NCBI GenBank assembly: GCA_022559845.1
Contig: CM040126.1
Span: 47,052,458 to 47,116,457, forward strand
Source: Amorphophallus konjac
Taxonomy: Eukaryota; Streptophyta; Magnoliopsida; Alismatales; Araceae
Direction of reading: 5' to 3'
DNA: 64,000 nucleotides
Under the pieces are notes generated by a model. That model saw only the letters and a program-made list of their open reading frames with translations, had not been told where the DNA came from and searched no databases. Below are positions 12,028 through 22,191 of this stretch, piece after piece; position 1 is the first letter of the stretch; each line of letters starts with the position of its first letter. The position numbers and the translations under genes were made by a program.

Positions 12028-12270
12028 TGTTGGATTTTCCAGCGTCTCCCTTAGGGATTTTCTGTTCCACGTGGATTATGGGGTCCACGTGGGGCATCGG
12101 TGCGTTGGTAGCCCATCCCGCCGCATGGATTATGGGGTCCATGTGCGAAGCCCCTCATGTCCGCCCACAGCACGATAGTGTGGGGTTCTGCAATGCCATA
12201 AGGAAATACGGTCCGCCTTCGCTACCAGCTCAAGCTTTTAGCGCAACGGTTGGCGCATGATCCTGTAAAC
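12028..12270 (+). mobile_element. TRIM-type LTR, copy 2 (243 bp)
   Basis: Starts TGTTGGATTTTCC and has the same length as copy 1 with a handful of differences. It is followed not by a target duplication but by CGGTATCAGAACG, a primer-site-like sequence leading into the Sirevirus 5' leader and gag. Confidence 0.8.
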
Positions 12271-12336
12271 CGGTATCAGAACGCAGTCTCTGATCTTCGT
12301 TAGCGAACCTCACAGTCTAGGAGAAAAGATCACCTT
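12271..12336 (+). other. Sirevirus primer-binding site and 5' leader
   Basis: CGGTATCAGAACG differs slightly from the consensus TGGTATCAGAGC. A short leader reaches the gag ATG at 12337. The expected Sirevirus 5' LTR is missing and the TRIM LTR abuts the site. Confidence 0.55.
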
Positions 12337-12373
12337 ATGATGGCTTGCATGAATTTGATTCCCATCTTTGATG
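12337..12373 (+). pseudogene. Sirevirus gag, first fragment
   Basis: Codes for the first 12 residues and the start of codon 13, up to the DG of the conserved DGFNYTLW motif, where the element at 12374 interrupts. Codon phase matches the continuation at 18922 exactly if one TGATG copy is discounted. The same frame resumes a third time at 45215. Confidence 0.8.
12369..12373. repeat. Target site duplication TGATG (left) of gag-only element
   Basis: Identical to 18917-18921 on the other side of the element. Confidence 0.95.
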
Positions 12374-14435
12374 TGATGGGAATCGACGCCGAGCATGTAC
12401 TTTTTATTTTGTATTTATGTCCTTTTAGTTTGTGTTTATATCCTTGGGAAAGTATGTACGCAAATGTAAGGCTTTATAAGCCAAAGAGTCATTCCCATGG
12501 ATTGTGTGGGTTTTTATGCAAATGTGTAGTAGGTCCAGCTAGGGGGCCCCCTCCCCTTCCCCATTGGTCCACCTCATCCATGTGGGGCTGGTCAACCATC
12601 CTAGGTGGCCATCTAGAAGGTTTGAATGCTAATTGACCACATGGGAGACAAATGGGTTAAAATTTCAAAGGTAGGCCACCTACCTTACCTACCTAGTCAA
12701 AGGAGTGCCCATTCATATGTAATTTATTTATTTTGAGTTTTGACCACATGGGGGATGAAAATGACATATTTCCCACGAAATTATCAGCCCCCCCACCCCT
12801 TGATATTTTCTATATAAGCCTATGTATAGTGTCATTAGAGATTAATGAAGAAGAAATTAGCATTTTGCCTCCTTGAAGCTTGTGCCCCTCTCCCCTCTCT
12901 CCCTGGTGTTCTTCCACCTCCAGCCCATTTATAGAGTGAGATCCCTCCCCTCTTGATCCCCTCCAACTTCTGAAGCAGCTCCGGTGATCGCCGCCGCCGC
13001 CGTCTCGCCGCCGACGCGTCTTCACCAACGAATTCGGTTTTCTGTCCACTCTGGACAGACCTCTCTTCTCCGAATTGTCTCTCTCTCTTCCCTCATCTTC
13101 TGAAGCTCCAATTTTCAGGGTTGGTTCCCCTCTTGAACCCTTACCTCCAAAAACAATTTCAGGCAAAAATTCGTCCTTTAGATATTTTTATATTTTCGTC
13201 CAAGTTCAAATTTCAGTTCTGTCCAGGTTCTGTCTACTGTTCATCAGTTCTGAGTCTACCTTGTTCGACCCATGTTTTGAATTTTTTTGGGGCTCTAAAA
13301 ATTACTGAGACTTCTGTCCACATATGTCTACCACCATGAATTTTCTTAATTTTTGATAAGGTCTCTAGGTATTTTTCAAAATTCGTACCAGTTCCTGTGA
13401 GCAATTTTTCCACAGTGTCCCAGATCCGACCCAGGTCCACTCAAAAAATCCCATAAAATCCATTTCCTATCCAAATCAAAAACCAAAAATAGTCCCGGTT
13501 TTCTATCTCAGAGATCTTCAACTTTTCTGAAGAACTCATCTCCATATTCCAAGGTCCTCCCACCGGTCAACGGTGATTTTCAGAGAAGTCAGAACCTGCC
13601 CCTGCAGTTCTGGCCTGTTTACAGCAAGGGTGTAAATTCCATAAGTCAGATATACGTATCTGATTATTTTTTCTGAAGGCCCCTACGTCGAAGTATTTGG
13701 AGTCCTCTTTCCAACGGCGCCGAGCTCGTTGCATTCCGACGACGGGGTTGATCACAGCAGCCGATCTCGCCGGACAGCGCGCGAGAAGACAGCAAGTGCA
13801 GACTTGTGGCCGGTTTCCCGCGAGCGTCGTCCGAGGGCCGCCCGGCGTCCGGCGGTCGTTCCAGCAACTCGCCATCCTAGGGGAGCGCTTCCCAAGTGTA
13901 CCCACACCAAGGAGGCATCAGGTCCCACACGACCCCTCCGGTCCACACGTGGGCCCCACTAGCACGAGTACGCGCGAAGCCGAAGCCGTGCCCGGAAACC
14001 GCCCGTCAACCCGGAATTGGTCCTCCCGGGCCCCCTTGTGTCGCCCGTTACCTCCCTGCGTGGAGTGGGCTTACTTGTATTGCTGTAATCTTAATGTATT
14101 AAGTTCCCGGGAGTACGAGTTTCGGCCGGGTGCCATCTTCGCCACGCCGAGCGCGTGGAGGTATCGTATTCGCTCCTTGCTTGGCATTCCGCTTATTTCT
14201 ATATATGCTTGTTTATGCCGCTGCTAGAGAGCATGTGTAGGGTTACCTAGCTCGCTTTTAATTTATCATATCACTGCTGCGAGTGAGAGAGTGACCGTCC
14301 CGTGACCCGATCCGGGCACGAAAGTGCGAGCCGACCACCCTAGCTCTTGCCGGTTGTTCAACCGCGCACATCCGACGCTTCCCTCGCTAAGGGACGACCG
14401 CTAGCTTATCGTGTCCGTGGTCCCGTCCCGCATCA
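12374..14435 (+). repeat. Left LTR of gag-only element
   Basis: 2062 bp with TATATAA at 12811-12817, a pyrimidine-rich 5' leader and a GCC-triplet run near 12989. Open frames on both strands inside it (around 13567-13905 and 13697-14227) are repeated exactly in the other LTR and show no family; I regard them as chance frames. Confidence 0.95.
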
Positions 14436-14437
14436 AT

Positions 14438-14450
14438 TTGGTATCAGAGC
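14438..14450 (+). other. Primer-binding site (tRNA-Met) of gag-only element
   Basis: TTGGTATCAGAGC starts two bases after the LTR end. Confidence 0.9.
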
Positions 14451-14816
14451 GAGTTTGAGTCTAGGGTGTCAAAAAGAAAAAAAAGAGTGTCATGTAGTCA
14501 TTAGTCGGTCTAAGTCGTGTTTAGGATCATCACATTTTTAAAACAACAAAAAGAGTCGTTTTTGGGTCGCATACATCCCTTTACTCGGTATATAAAAAGG
14601 TGTTGTCCGACCGTTAGGTTACGCCTATCGGGAAGGCCGCACACTTGTGCGAGTGACCTTCGGGTCGATTGTCTCCGCCCCGTACCGAGTCTTGGTTTAC
14701 GTCTAGGGTCCTTAGTGTGCATTAGTTAGTGCATTCCAACTTTGCATTACTTAGTGTCGTGTCTAGTGTTTTGGTCCGAGTGTCGGCATGGCCATCCACT
14801 AGTTTCCCCGTGTCCC

Positions 14817-16397
14817 ATGGAGTCCCAAACTCCCGGATGGTGGCGATACTATCTCAAATGGAAGGACCACCCGAACCACCCCACGAGGCCCGAAACCCGG
14901 GATTTCTACGGGTCCGATGACCCGAGTGTCTATCTAGAATGGGAAGCCATTATGGATGATTACTTCGAGGTGTACATCATGTACGGGCCCATGCAAGTCG
15001 ATGTTGCCAAAAGGCGACTTTTTAGTGAAGCCGCTGCAACTTGGAGGGACATCAAATATTGGAGGGAGGATAGGAATCTAAGGCCCATCAAGTCATGGTG
15101 GGAAATGAAGAGAATGCTTAGGAGGGCCTACGTTCCCCGCCCACCTACCTCCAACCACGGAGGTCATTCCACTCACCAACCCCACCAACTCACCCACAAT
15201 CAAGTGGGCCACACCTCTACCCAATCCCACCCCTTCACCGCCGTCCAAGCCCACCAAAGTGACCCCAATCTAGTGGCCCGCCCATGCACCACCAACCAAC
15301 CTCCCCTTGGCACTCCCATCCCAACCCACTCAAGCACCTCCAACCGAGTAGAAGTCCCGCTTATAACCGAGCCTAGGCCCACACCCGAGCCGAGAGTTAA
15401 GGAGCTAGTCCACCCCAAGGTCCTTCCTCCAACCCGCTCCTTAGAGGAAATAAAGAAAATGATTTCGGATTGGTGGGAAAGGACACAAGATACTCCACCA
15501 CCCATGGATGCTCCATTGTTATCTACCTCCGGTCTTCATTCGAAACCATCAAAGTGGGAACTACCAAAGCCCGAGCCACCCGTGTTTCTTACGGGAACAC
15601 TTTACATAGCCGAGCCACTTCTTAGTTGGCTCAAGGATGGCTTGGTCCCACATCCCTTTCCATCCATGGACCCCATCCTACCTATAGTGCCGGTCAACTC
15701 ATTCCATACCACATTTCGATCTCGTCACCATGTTGATACGTTCGATGATCTTGTCATGGGATTAGATTCACAATGGGAGTTGACGCATCTTTTGGCCCGA
15801 GGCTTTGACCAACCCGCTAGTCTTAGCTTCACCCATCCGGCCTTCGGGTCCATTACCTCTGAGTGCACCGTGGGTTGTGTCACCACGGAGGTTCTTCTAC
15901 TTCTCCCGCTACCGGATGAGCCCGAATTCATACCCTTTTGTCCGAGGGAGGAATCATACTTCGTGCCTATGATCCCCGTCCCACCCGTCACAATTCAAGA
16001 AGGTGACTATCCACACCTTCAAAACTTCTACACGTGGGACCGTGACTTGTGGGAACCCACCATAAGGGGTCATACCTTCTTTGATCCCTTTGACCCACTC
16101 CCTAGTGGATCCTTAGACCCTCCACATTCACTTCACTTCTTCGAGGGAGTCCGCTACCACACCCCTTCCCCACGGGCCGGGTCGTCTATGCCCACCAAGC
16201 CCGTACCCATACAAGATACACCATCATCTAGGGGAGATACTCTTGGCCCTCCCACATCCACATCCCATATGCATGCATGGCCCACCTTAGGAGGTCTAGG
16301 ATTTCCGTATGATGTCAACCACCGGTTATGTCAGATGCATGCATGGCACACATTCGGGTGTCCTGGTCCGCCGTCACCCATGTACGGGTCGGACTAA
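14817..16397 (+). CDS. Gag-like protein of non-autonomous element
   Basis: Open from an ATG at 14817 for 526 codons. The frame extends upstream to 14742, but the 14817 ATG begins the recognisable protein. Residues about 35-110 form a gypsy-type capsid core: DPSVYLEWE, then a KRRLFSEAAATW block, then a WWEMKRMLRRAYVPRPP block. The rest (about residues 110-526) is long, Pro/Thr/His-rich and lacks any CCHC zinc knuckle or protease motif. I do not recognise the C-terminal region. The product probably assembles particles that package the element RNA, with enzymes supplied by a partner. No lesion is visible, consistent with youth. It is the only intact sense-strand ORF of substantial length in the window. 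Confidence 0.75.
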   Translation: MESQTPGWWRYYLKWKDHPNHPTRPETRDFYGSDDPSVYLEWEAIMDDYFEVYIMYGPMQVDVAKRRLFSEAAATWRDIKYWREDRNLRPIKSWWEMKRMLRRAYVPRPPTSNHGGHSTHQPHQLTHNQVGHTSTQSHPFTAVQAHQSDPNLVARPCTTNQPPLGTPIPTHSSTSNRVEVPLITEPRPTPEPRVKELVHPKVLPPTRSLEEIKKMISDWWERTQDTPPPMDAPLLSTSGLHSKPSKWELPKPEPPVFLTGTLYIAEPLLSWLKDGLVPHPFPSMDPILPIVPVNSFHTTFRSRHHVDTFDDLVMGLDSQWELTHLLARGFDQPASLSFTHPAFGSITSECTVGCVTTEVLLLLPLPDEPEFIPFCPREESYFVPMIPVPPVTIQEGDYPHLQNFYTWDRDLWEPTIRGHTFFDPFDPLPSGSLDPPHSLHFFEGVRYHTPSPRAGSSMPTKPVPIQDTPSSRGDTLGPPTSTSHMHAWPTLGGLGFPYDVNHRLCQMHAWHTFGCPGPPSPMYGSD

Positions 16398-16854
16398 CAT
16401 TAGGTGTGTCTAGGGTCATATATGAGTCGGTGTGTTTTCCTTGTGTGGTTTGTTTTGTGTGGTTTGTTTGCATGGTTTGTGTGTATTGTATGGTGAGTCT
16501 GCATGTGTCTTGTGCAAGCTTGTTGTCGTTCTCTTATGAGTAAGAGGCGAGTGGACTCACTTGATGAGTATGGGATCGGTTCCACATCTATACCCGGATC
16601 AGTCACTTATAGGGACTCAGCGGTGATTCCTAGTGAGTCTTCGAGCTGTTTTCTTCCCTTTTGAGAGTGCCCCTTCGGAGTGACCACCTTTAGCCCATAG
16701 CAGTTCGCATATCGAGTATATATGGAATGAGCAGGTGACGATCGCTTGGAGTGGAGCGTACCCGCGTTACTTGGCACGGTGACGGATCCGCCGGAGTATT
16801 CGAGCATCCTTACCCCTACTCGACGGGGTCGAGTTCCTCCCACCCGGGGAGAGT
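16398..16854 (+). other. 3' non-coding region and purine tract of gag-only element
   Basis: GT-rich sequence after the ORF stop. A G/A-rich tract (ACCCGGGGAGAGT, ending 16854) abuts the 3' LTR and probably acts as plus-strand primer. No gene is seen. Confidence 0.65.
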
Positions 16855-18916
16855 TGATGGGAATCGACGCCGAGCATGTACTTTTTATTTTGTATTTATG
16901 TCCTTTTAGTTTGTGTTTATATCCTTGGGAAAGTATGTACGCAAATGTAAGGCTTTATAAGCCAAAGAGTCATTCCCATGGATTGTGTGGGTTTTTATGC
17001 AAATGTGTAGTAGGTCCAGCTAGGGGGCCCCCTCCCCTTCCCCATTGGTCCACCTCATCCATGTGGGGCTGGTCAACCATCCTAGGTGGCCATCTAGAAG
17101 GTTTGAATGCTAATTGACCACATGGGAGACAAATGGGTTAAAATTTCAAAGGTAGGCCACCTACCTTACCTACCTAGTCAAAGGAGTGCCCATTCATATG
17201 TAATTTATTTATTTTGAGTTTTGACCACATGGGGGATGAAAATGACATATTTCCCACGAAATTATCAGCCCCCCCACCCCTTGATATTTTCTATATAAGC
17301 CTATGTATAGTGTCATTAGAGATTAATGAAGAAGAAATTAGCATTTTGCCTCCTTGAAGCTTGTGCCCCTCTCCCCTCTCTCCCTGGTGTTCTTCCACCT
17401 CCAGCCCATTTATAGAGTGAGATCCCTCCCCTCTTGATCCCCTCCAACTTCTGAAGCAGCTCCGGTGATCGCCGCCGCCGCCGTCTCGCCGCCGACGCGT
17501 CTTCACCAACGAATTCGGTTTTCTGTCCACTCTGGACAGACCTCTCTTCTCCGAATTGTCTCTCTCTCTTCCCTCATCTTCTGAAGCTCCAATTTTCAGG
17601 GTTGGTTCCCCTCTTGAACCCTTACCTCCAAAAAAAATTTCAGGCAAAAATTCGTCCTTTAGATATTTTTAGATTTTCGTCCAAGTTCAAATTTCAGTTC
17701 TGTCCAGGTTCTGTCTACTGTTCATCAGTTCTGAGTCTACCTTGTTCGACCCATGTTTTGAATTTTTTTGGGGCTCTAAAAATTACTGAGACTTCTGTCC
17801 ACATATGTCTACCACCATGAATTTTCTTAATTTTTGATAAGGTCTCTAGGTATTTTTCAAAATTCGTACCAGTTCCTGTGAGCAATTTTTCCACAGTGTC
17901 CCAGATCCGACCCAGGTCCACTCAAAAAATCCCATAAAATCCATTTCCTATCCAAATCAAAAACCAAAAATAGTCCCGGTTTTCTATCTCAGAGATCTTC
18001 AACTTTTCTGAAGAACTCATCTCCATATTCCAAGGTCCTCCCACCGGTCAACGGTGATTTTCAGAGAAGTCAGAACCTGCCCCTGCAGTTCTGGCCTGTT
18101 TACAGCAAGGGTGTAAATTCCATAAGTCAGATATACGTATCTGATTATTTTTTCTGAAGGCCCCTACGTCGAAGTATTTGGAGTCCTCTTTCCAACGGCG
18201 CCGAGCTCGTTGCATTCCGACGACGGGGTTGATCACAGCAGCCGATCTCGCCGGACAGCGCGCGAGAAGACAGCAAGTGCAGACTTGTGGCCGGTTTCCC
18301 GCGAGCGTCGTCCGAGGGCCGCCCGGCGTCCGGCGGTCGTTCCAGCAACTCGCCATCCTAGGGGAGCGCTTCCCAAGTGTACCCACACCAAGGAGGCATC
18401 AGGTCCCACACGACCCCTCCGGTCCACACGTGGGCCCCACTAGCACGAGTACGCGCGAAGCCGAAGCCGTGCCCGGAAACCGCCCGTCAACCCGGAATTG
18501 GTCCTCCCGGGCCCCCTTGTGTCGCCCGTTACCTCCCTGCGTGGAGTGGGCTTACTTGTATTGATGTAATATTAATGTATTAAGTTCCCGGGAGTACGAG
18601 TTTCGGCCGGGTGCCATCTTTGCCACGCCGAGCGCGTGGAGGTATCGTATTCGCTCCTTGCTTGGCATTCCGCTTATTTCTATATATGCTTGTTTATGCC
18701 GCTGCTAGAGAGCATGTGTAGGGTTACCTAGCTCGCTTTTAATTTATCATATCACTGCTGCGAGTGAGAGAGTGACCGTCCCGTGACCCGATCCGGGCAC
18801 GAAAGTGCGAGCCGACCACCCTAGCTCTTGCCGGTTGTTCAACCGCGCACATCCGACGCTTCCCTCGCTAAGGGACGACCGCTAGCTTATCGTGTCCGTG
18901 GTCCCGTCCCGCATCA
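16855..18916 (+). repeat. Right LTR of gag-only element
   Basis: 2062 bp, nearly identical to the left LTR; its TATA box is at 17292-17298. Differences seen include one within an A-run near 17635 and two near 18565-18572. Confidence 0.95.
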
Positions 18917-18921
18917 TGATG
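18917..18921. repeat. Target site duplication TGATG (right) of gag-only element
   Basis: Matches 12369-12373 exactly. Confidence 0.95.
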
Positions 18922-19430
18922 GTTTCAATTATACTTTATGGCTTGGAAAATTTTGTATTTGGATTACTAATATTGATCTGAAGGTTATGAATCTAATCAC
19001 TCATGGTCCTTACAATTTACCTAAAAATGAGTCAAGGTGGACCGATGAGCACATGAAAAATAATTATGATAACTTGTTTGTTTTGAATGCTCTTAAGGCT
19101 GCTGTGAACACTGACGTATATCCTTTTGTTTCATCTTGTAGGTCAGCCAAAGAAATCTGGGATGGGCTAAGCGAAGCCCAAGAAAATAGTGTTGATGAGT
19201 GCCTCGCGGCAAACAACGGCAATGATCATCAAAGCGAGGAAAGCTCTAAGGTAAACTCCGATTCTGATGATGGAGATGAGCTTAGCTATGATGAATTAGT
19301 GAATGCTTATGATAAACTATTTGTTAGATACAAAATAATAAAATCTGGAAACAGAAAATTGAAAAAGAAACTTGATAATTCTTCATGTGGAAGATGCACC
19401 GAGTTTAAAAAATTAGTTGACTCACACATG
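18922..19430 (+). pseudogene. Sirevirus gag, second fragment
   Basis: Continues the frame from 12373 with the conserved Ty1/copia gag opening DGFNYTLWLGKF, a WTDEHMKNN block and an AKEIWDGLSEAQE motif (about 19147). It ends in an acidic, Ser-rich segment and the start of a coiled coil. The frame is cut at 19430 by the 25.8-kb Tat element and resumes in phase at 45215. No stop lies in this piece. The region between the WDGL motif and the acidic stretch looks shorter than in full Sirevirus Gag. Confidence 0.85.
19426..19430. repeat. Target site duplication ACATG (left) of inner Tat element
   Basis: Identical to 45210-45214 and immediately before the TGTAGACACG LTR start. Confidence 0.95.
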
Positions 19431-19690
19431 TGTAGACACGCCATTCCTGACGTCTCCCGAGAAAGTCTCATATTACTATACAACGCCCCGCAACGGCTTA
19501 CGCGTTTTGAATCGCTCGAGTGCTTCCTTTTTCTTGAGTCTTCTTCCGCCCTATTCGGCATCCGGAATCGTCTCGTCACGGTATTCGGACGGCATCAACA
19601 CCAGTCAGACGCATCAGGAGGTTCCGGAACCAAGAAGGGTGTCTGCCGGGCGGCCGCCAACGCTTGTCCGAGGACCCGGGTGGGTCTTGA

Positions 19691-20321
19691 TGGGGGCGTC
19701 CAGGCCCCTGGACGCCCCCATTCTCTTAATTTATTTTATTTTTATTTTTCAAAACCTAAAATATAAATAAAAAAATAATATATTAATGGAGGCGTCCAGG
19801 CCCCTGGACGCCTCCATAAAAACAAATATAAAAAAATATATATGCCAGTTGGCATAAAAAGACAAAATAAAATAAAAAAATAATATATTAATGGAGGCAT
19901 CCAGGCCCCTGGACGCCTCCATAAAAATAAAAATAAATATATATATAATGCCAGCTTTGGCATAAAAAGACAAAACAAAAACAAAAATAATATATTAATG
20001 GAGGCGTCCAGGCCCCTGGACGCCTCCATCAACTTCCTCACGGGCGCCGCCCACCGAACGACGGTTTTTCATGTGTGAAAAAATCCAAATTATGGAGACG
20101 TCCAGCCCACTGGACGCGCCCATTTCAAAATCACGAGGCGCCACTCACAAAACCACGCGTTGTGTCAAACCGCGTGCGGCCGTCGGTGGTGTTCGGTGGA
20201 CCTGTTAGGGGCGTCCGGGGCCCTGGACGCCTCCACAAAAATATTCTGAAAAAATTAATAAAAATAGAATAAAATATTAGTTCGGCCCTGATGGAGGTGT
20301 CCAGGGTCCTGGACGCCTCCA
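19691..20321. repeat. Seven GGCGTCCAGG palindromes in left LTR
   Basis: Palindromes of about 30 bp, arms like GGAGGCGTCCAGG with a 2-nt centre, lie at 19691-19720, 19787-19816, 19892-19921, 19999-20028, 20092-20121, 20207-20237 and 20292-20321. The first four are near perfect and separated by AT-rich spacers; the last three are imperfect. They lie upstream of the TATA box, that is in U3. The right LTR has the same set (about 43311-43941). Confidence 0.9.
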
Positions 20322-20334
20322 CCCTCCGGAGCCC

Positions 20335-20343
20335 TATAAATAG
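20335..20343 (+). promoter_or_regulatory. TATA box of inner Tat left LTR
   Basis: TATAAATAG just 14 bp after the last palindrome. The counterpart in the right LTR is at 43950-43958. Confidence 0.65.
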
Positions 20344-20973
20344 AGGCCCACCCCCTCAGTTCTCCGAGAGCTTCGAAGAGATCCGATAGGCTGCCGGAGC
20401 CCAGAGGCTACCGGAGTCATTTTCTAACCCGTGGGGTCTTTTGTAGGTGGAGGTTCTGCCGGCTTCTCGGGTGCCCACGCTCGCGAGAGGAAGGTCGTCT
20501 TCATCCACCGCGCTTCCACGCCATCCCTACGCTGCCGGAGCTCCGCCGGATTTCACCATCGGCACATCCAATAAGCCAATCCTTTCCTTTTCTTCCTAGT
20601 TCTTTTGCATTCATCATCTCGCATCATCTATCCCCCTTCATAAGGGCGCCTCTTCTTATATACTTCTTGCATCCATCATCTCATTTTCCTCCTACTCGAG
20701 TCCGAGAGGGGTTTAAAAGACAACACCAACCAGGTGTGTGTCTTACCATCATTTCGTTATTTTTTATCGCAAGGATTTGAATACTACACCTTCATCTTTC
20801 TAATCCACTCGTTACTTGTTTGTCGTTGTTTTGCAAGGGTACCCAAGGAAAGCCCTCTCCGTCGGCCGGCCGAAGGGGGAGGAAGAAGCAACCCGCCATC
20901 TCCCGCTCTTGAGGTAGGCGCGATCACTTTCTTCATTTTGGGGTCTTTCGGCCCCTGGCGATCACATCTTGTT

Positions 20974-21430
20974 CTCGAGGCCGCGGCGAGTCACTTCCCC
21001 AATGGCCGTTTAAATTTCCGTTCTTATATTCTCTTTATATTCTGTTATATTCTGCTCATATGCTCGAGGCCGCGGCGAGTCACTTCCCCAATGGCCGTTT
21101 AAATTCCCGTTCTTATATGTTATATTCTTATCTATTCATGTTCTCGAGGCCGCGGCGAGTCACTTCCCCAATGGCCGTTTAAATTCTCTTTATATCCTGT
21201 CATATTCTTATCTATTCATATTCTCGAGGCCGCGGCGAGTCACTTCCCCAATGGCCGTTTAAATTCCCGCTCTTTATATTCTCTTTATATTCTGCTATCT
21301 TCTTATCTGCTCATATTCTCGAGGCCGCGGCGAGTCACTTCCCCAATGGCCGTTTCAATTCCTGCTATTTAATTTCTGCACCATTCCCGTCCCCCGAGGT
21401 CGCGGCGAGTCACTTCCCGCTATGGCCGTT
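20974..21430 (+). repeat. Minisatellite in left LTR, about 80-95 bp period, six copies
   Basis: The core CTCGAGGCCGCGGCGAGTCA plus the following CTTCCCCAATGGCC recurs at 20974, 21063, 21143, 21223, 21318 and (degenerate) 21397, separated by TATATTCT-type AT-rich spacers. Periods are about 89, 80, 80, 95 and 79. The same array is at about 44586-45040. Confidence 0.9.
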
Positions 21431-21597
21431 TAACCCCATATCTTGCTATATCACATTTGTCACGCTCGCCCCGCCGGAGCAATCTCCCGTGGTGGCCCCT
21501 TCTCTTTTCTCTTATTTCTGTGTTGCAGCAAACAAAAAGAAGGAGCCCGCGCGCTCCGCGTCCTCTTCGCACCCCGAACCGCGTGACGTCGCTCACA

Positions 21598-22191
21598 GAT
21601 TGGCGATCACGGTGGGACCTCTACTGCTTCCTTTCGGCTACCCTTGCAAGTTCGGCACCATCCGTGCCTCTCCACCTTGGCGCCCGCGCGCGCCCCCGTT
21701 GTGCTCACGGCAGCACTGTCAGTTTTGATTGGTTGTTTGTTTATTACATGTCTGTTATTTCTATTGTTTTCCCACTCCATATCTCTGTCAGCATTTCATT
21801 GCATGCATCCATCCCTCTTTTCTATCCTTTTTTCATTTTTTTTGAGGATCACCCTTTCCCGGTGAAGGAAGGACTCTCCGTTTGAGAATTCCTCTCAACG
21901 GACTAGAATCTCCTCCACTGGGACCTCCGTAAGTCCCCGACATCGAAGAATCTCCTCTTCGTTCACTGGGCTGGTTGTACCATTGAAGTTCCCCGAAGTT
22001 AGTCATTTCATTCGTGGTGAGACGAGAGACCCTAGCTGACACGGCGGTGAAACAAAAATAAACTAGGGTCCCCATTTTGTGTGAACTTCGGATCTCGCTA
22101 AAAACACAAAAAAATCATCAAAATCAAAACACAAAAAAAGGCGTAAAGGCATCAACTTGTTTGATAATCTCTGCTACCTGCTTGCTAGTGT
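21598..22191 (+). other. Primer-site candidate and leader of inner Tat element
   Basis: Immediately after the LTR comes GATTGGCGATCACGGTGG, a plausible tRNA-complementary primer site that is not the tRNA-Met type; the tRNA is not identified. About 570 bp of non-coding leader follow, with CT-rich stretches and an A-rich tract near 22100-22140. No gene is seen. Confidence 0.5.

Larger units (their letters stand above)
12374..18916 (+). mobile_element. Gag-only, non-autonomous LTR retrotransposon (6543 bp, complete)
   Basis: Both LTRs are 2062 bp (12374-14435 and 16855-18916), start TGATGGGAATCG and end CCGCATCA. They differ at about five positions by eye. The element has a tRNA-Met primer site, one long ORF, a purine-rich tract before the 3' LTR and a perfect 5-bp duplication TGATG. 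There is no protease, RT, RNase H or integrase, so it must borrow those enzymes. The near-identical LTRs indicate a recent insertion. The gag type suggests a Ty3/gypsy partner. Confidence 0.95.
19431..21597 (+). repeat. Left LTR of inner Tat element
   Basis: Contains seven palindromes (19691-20321), a TATAAATAG box at 20335-20343 and a six-copy minisatellite (20974-21430). The sequence is shared with the right LTR. Confidence 0.95.

Noticed and set aside
13567..14227. Long open frames on both strands within LTRs at 12374 and 16855
   Set aside because: Present on both strands of GC-rich LTR sequence, repeated exactly in both LTRs, with no domain; treated as chance.
12374..18916. Segmental or tandem duplication of a 2-kb region
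   Set aside because: The two copies have TG/CA ends, a primer site, a purine tract and a 5-bp target duplication, so they are LTRs of one element.
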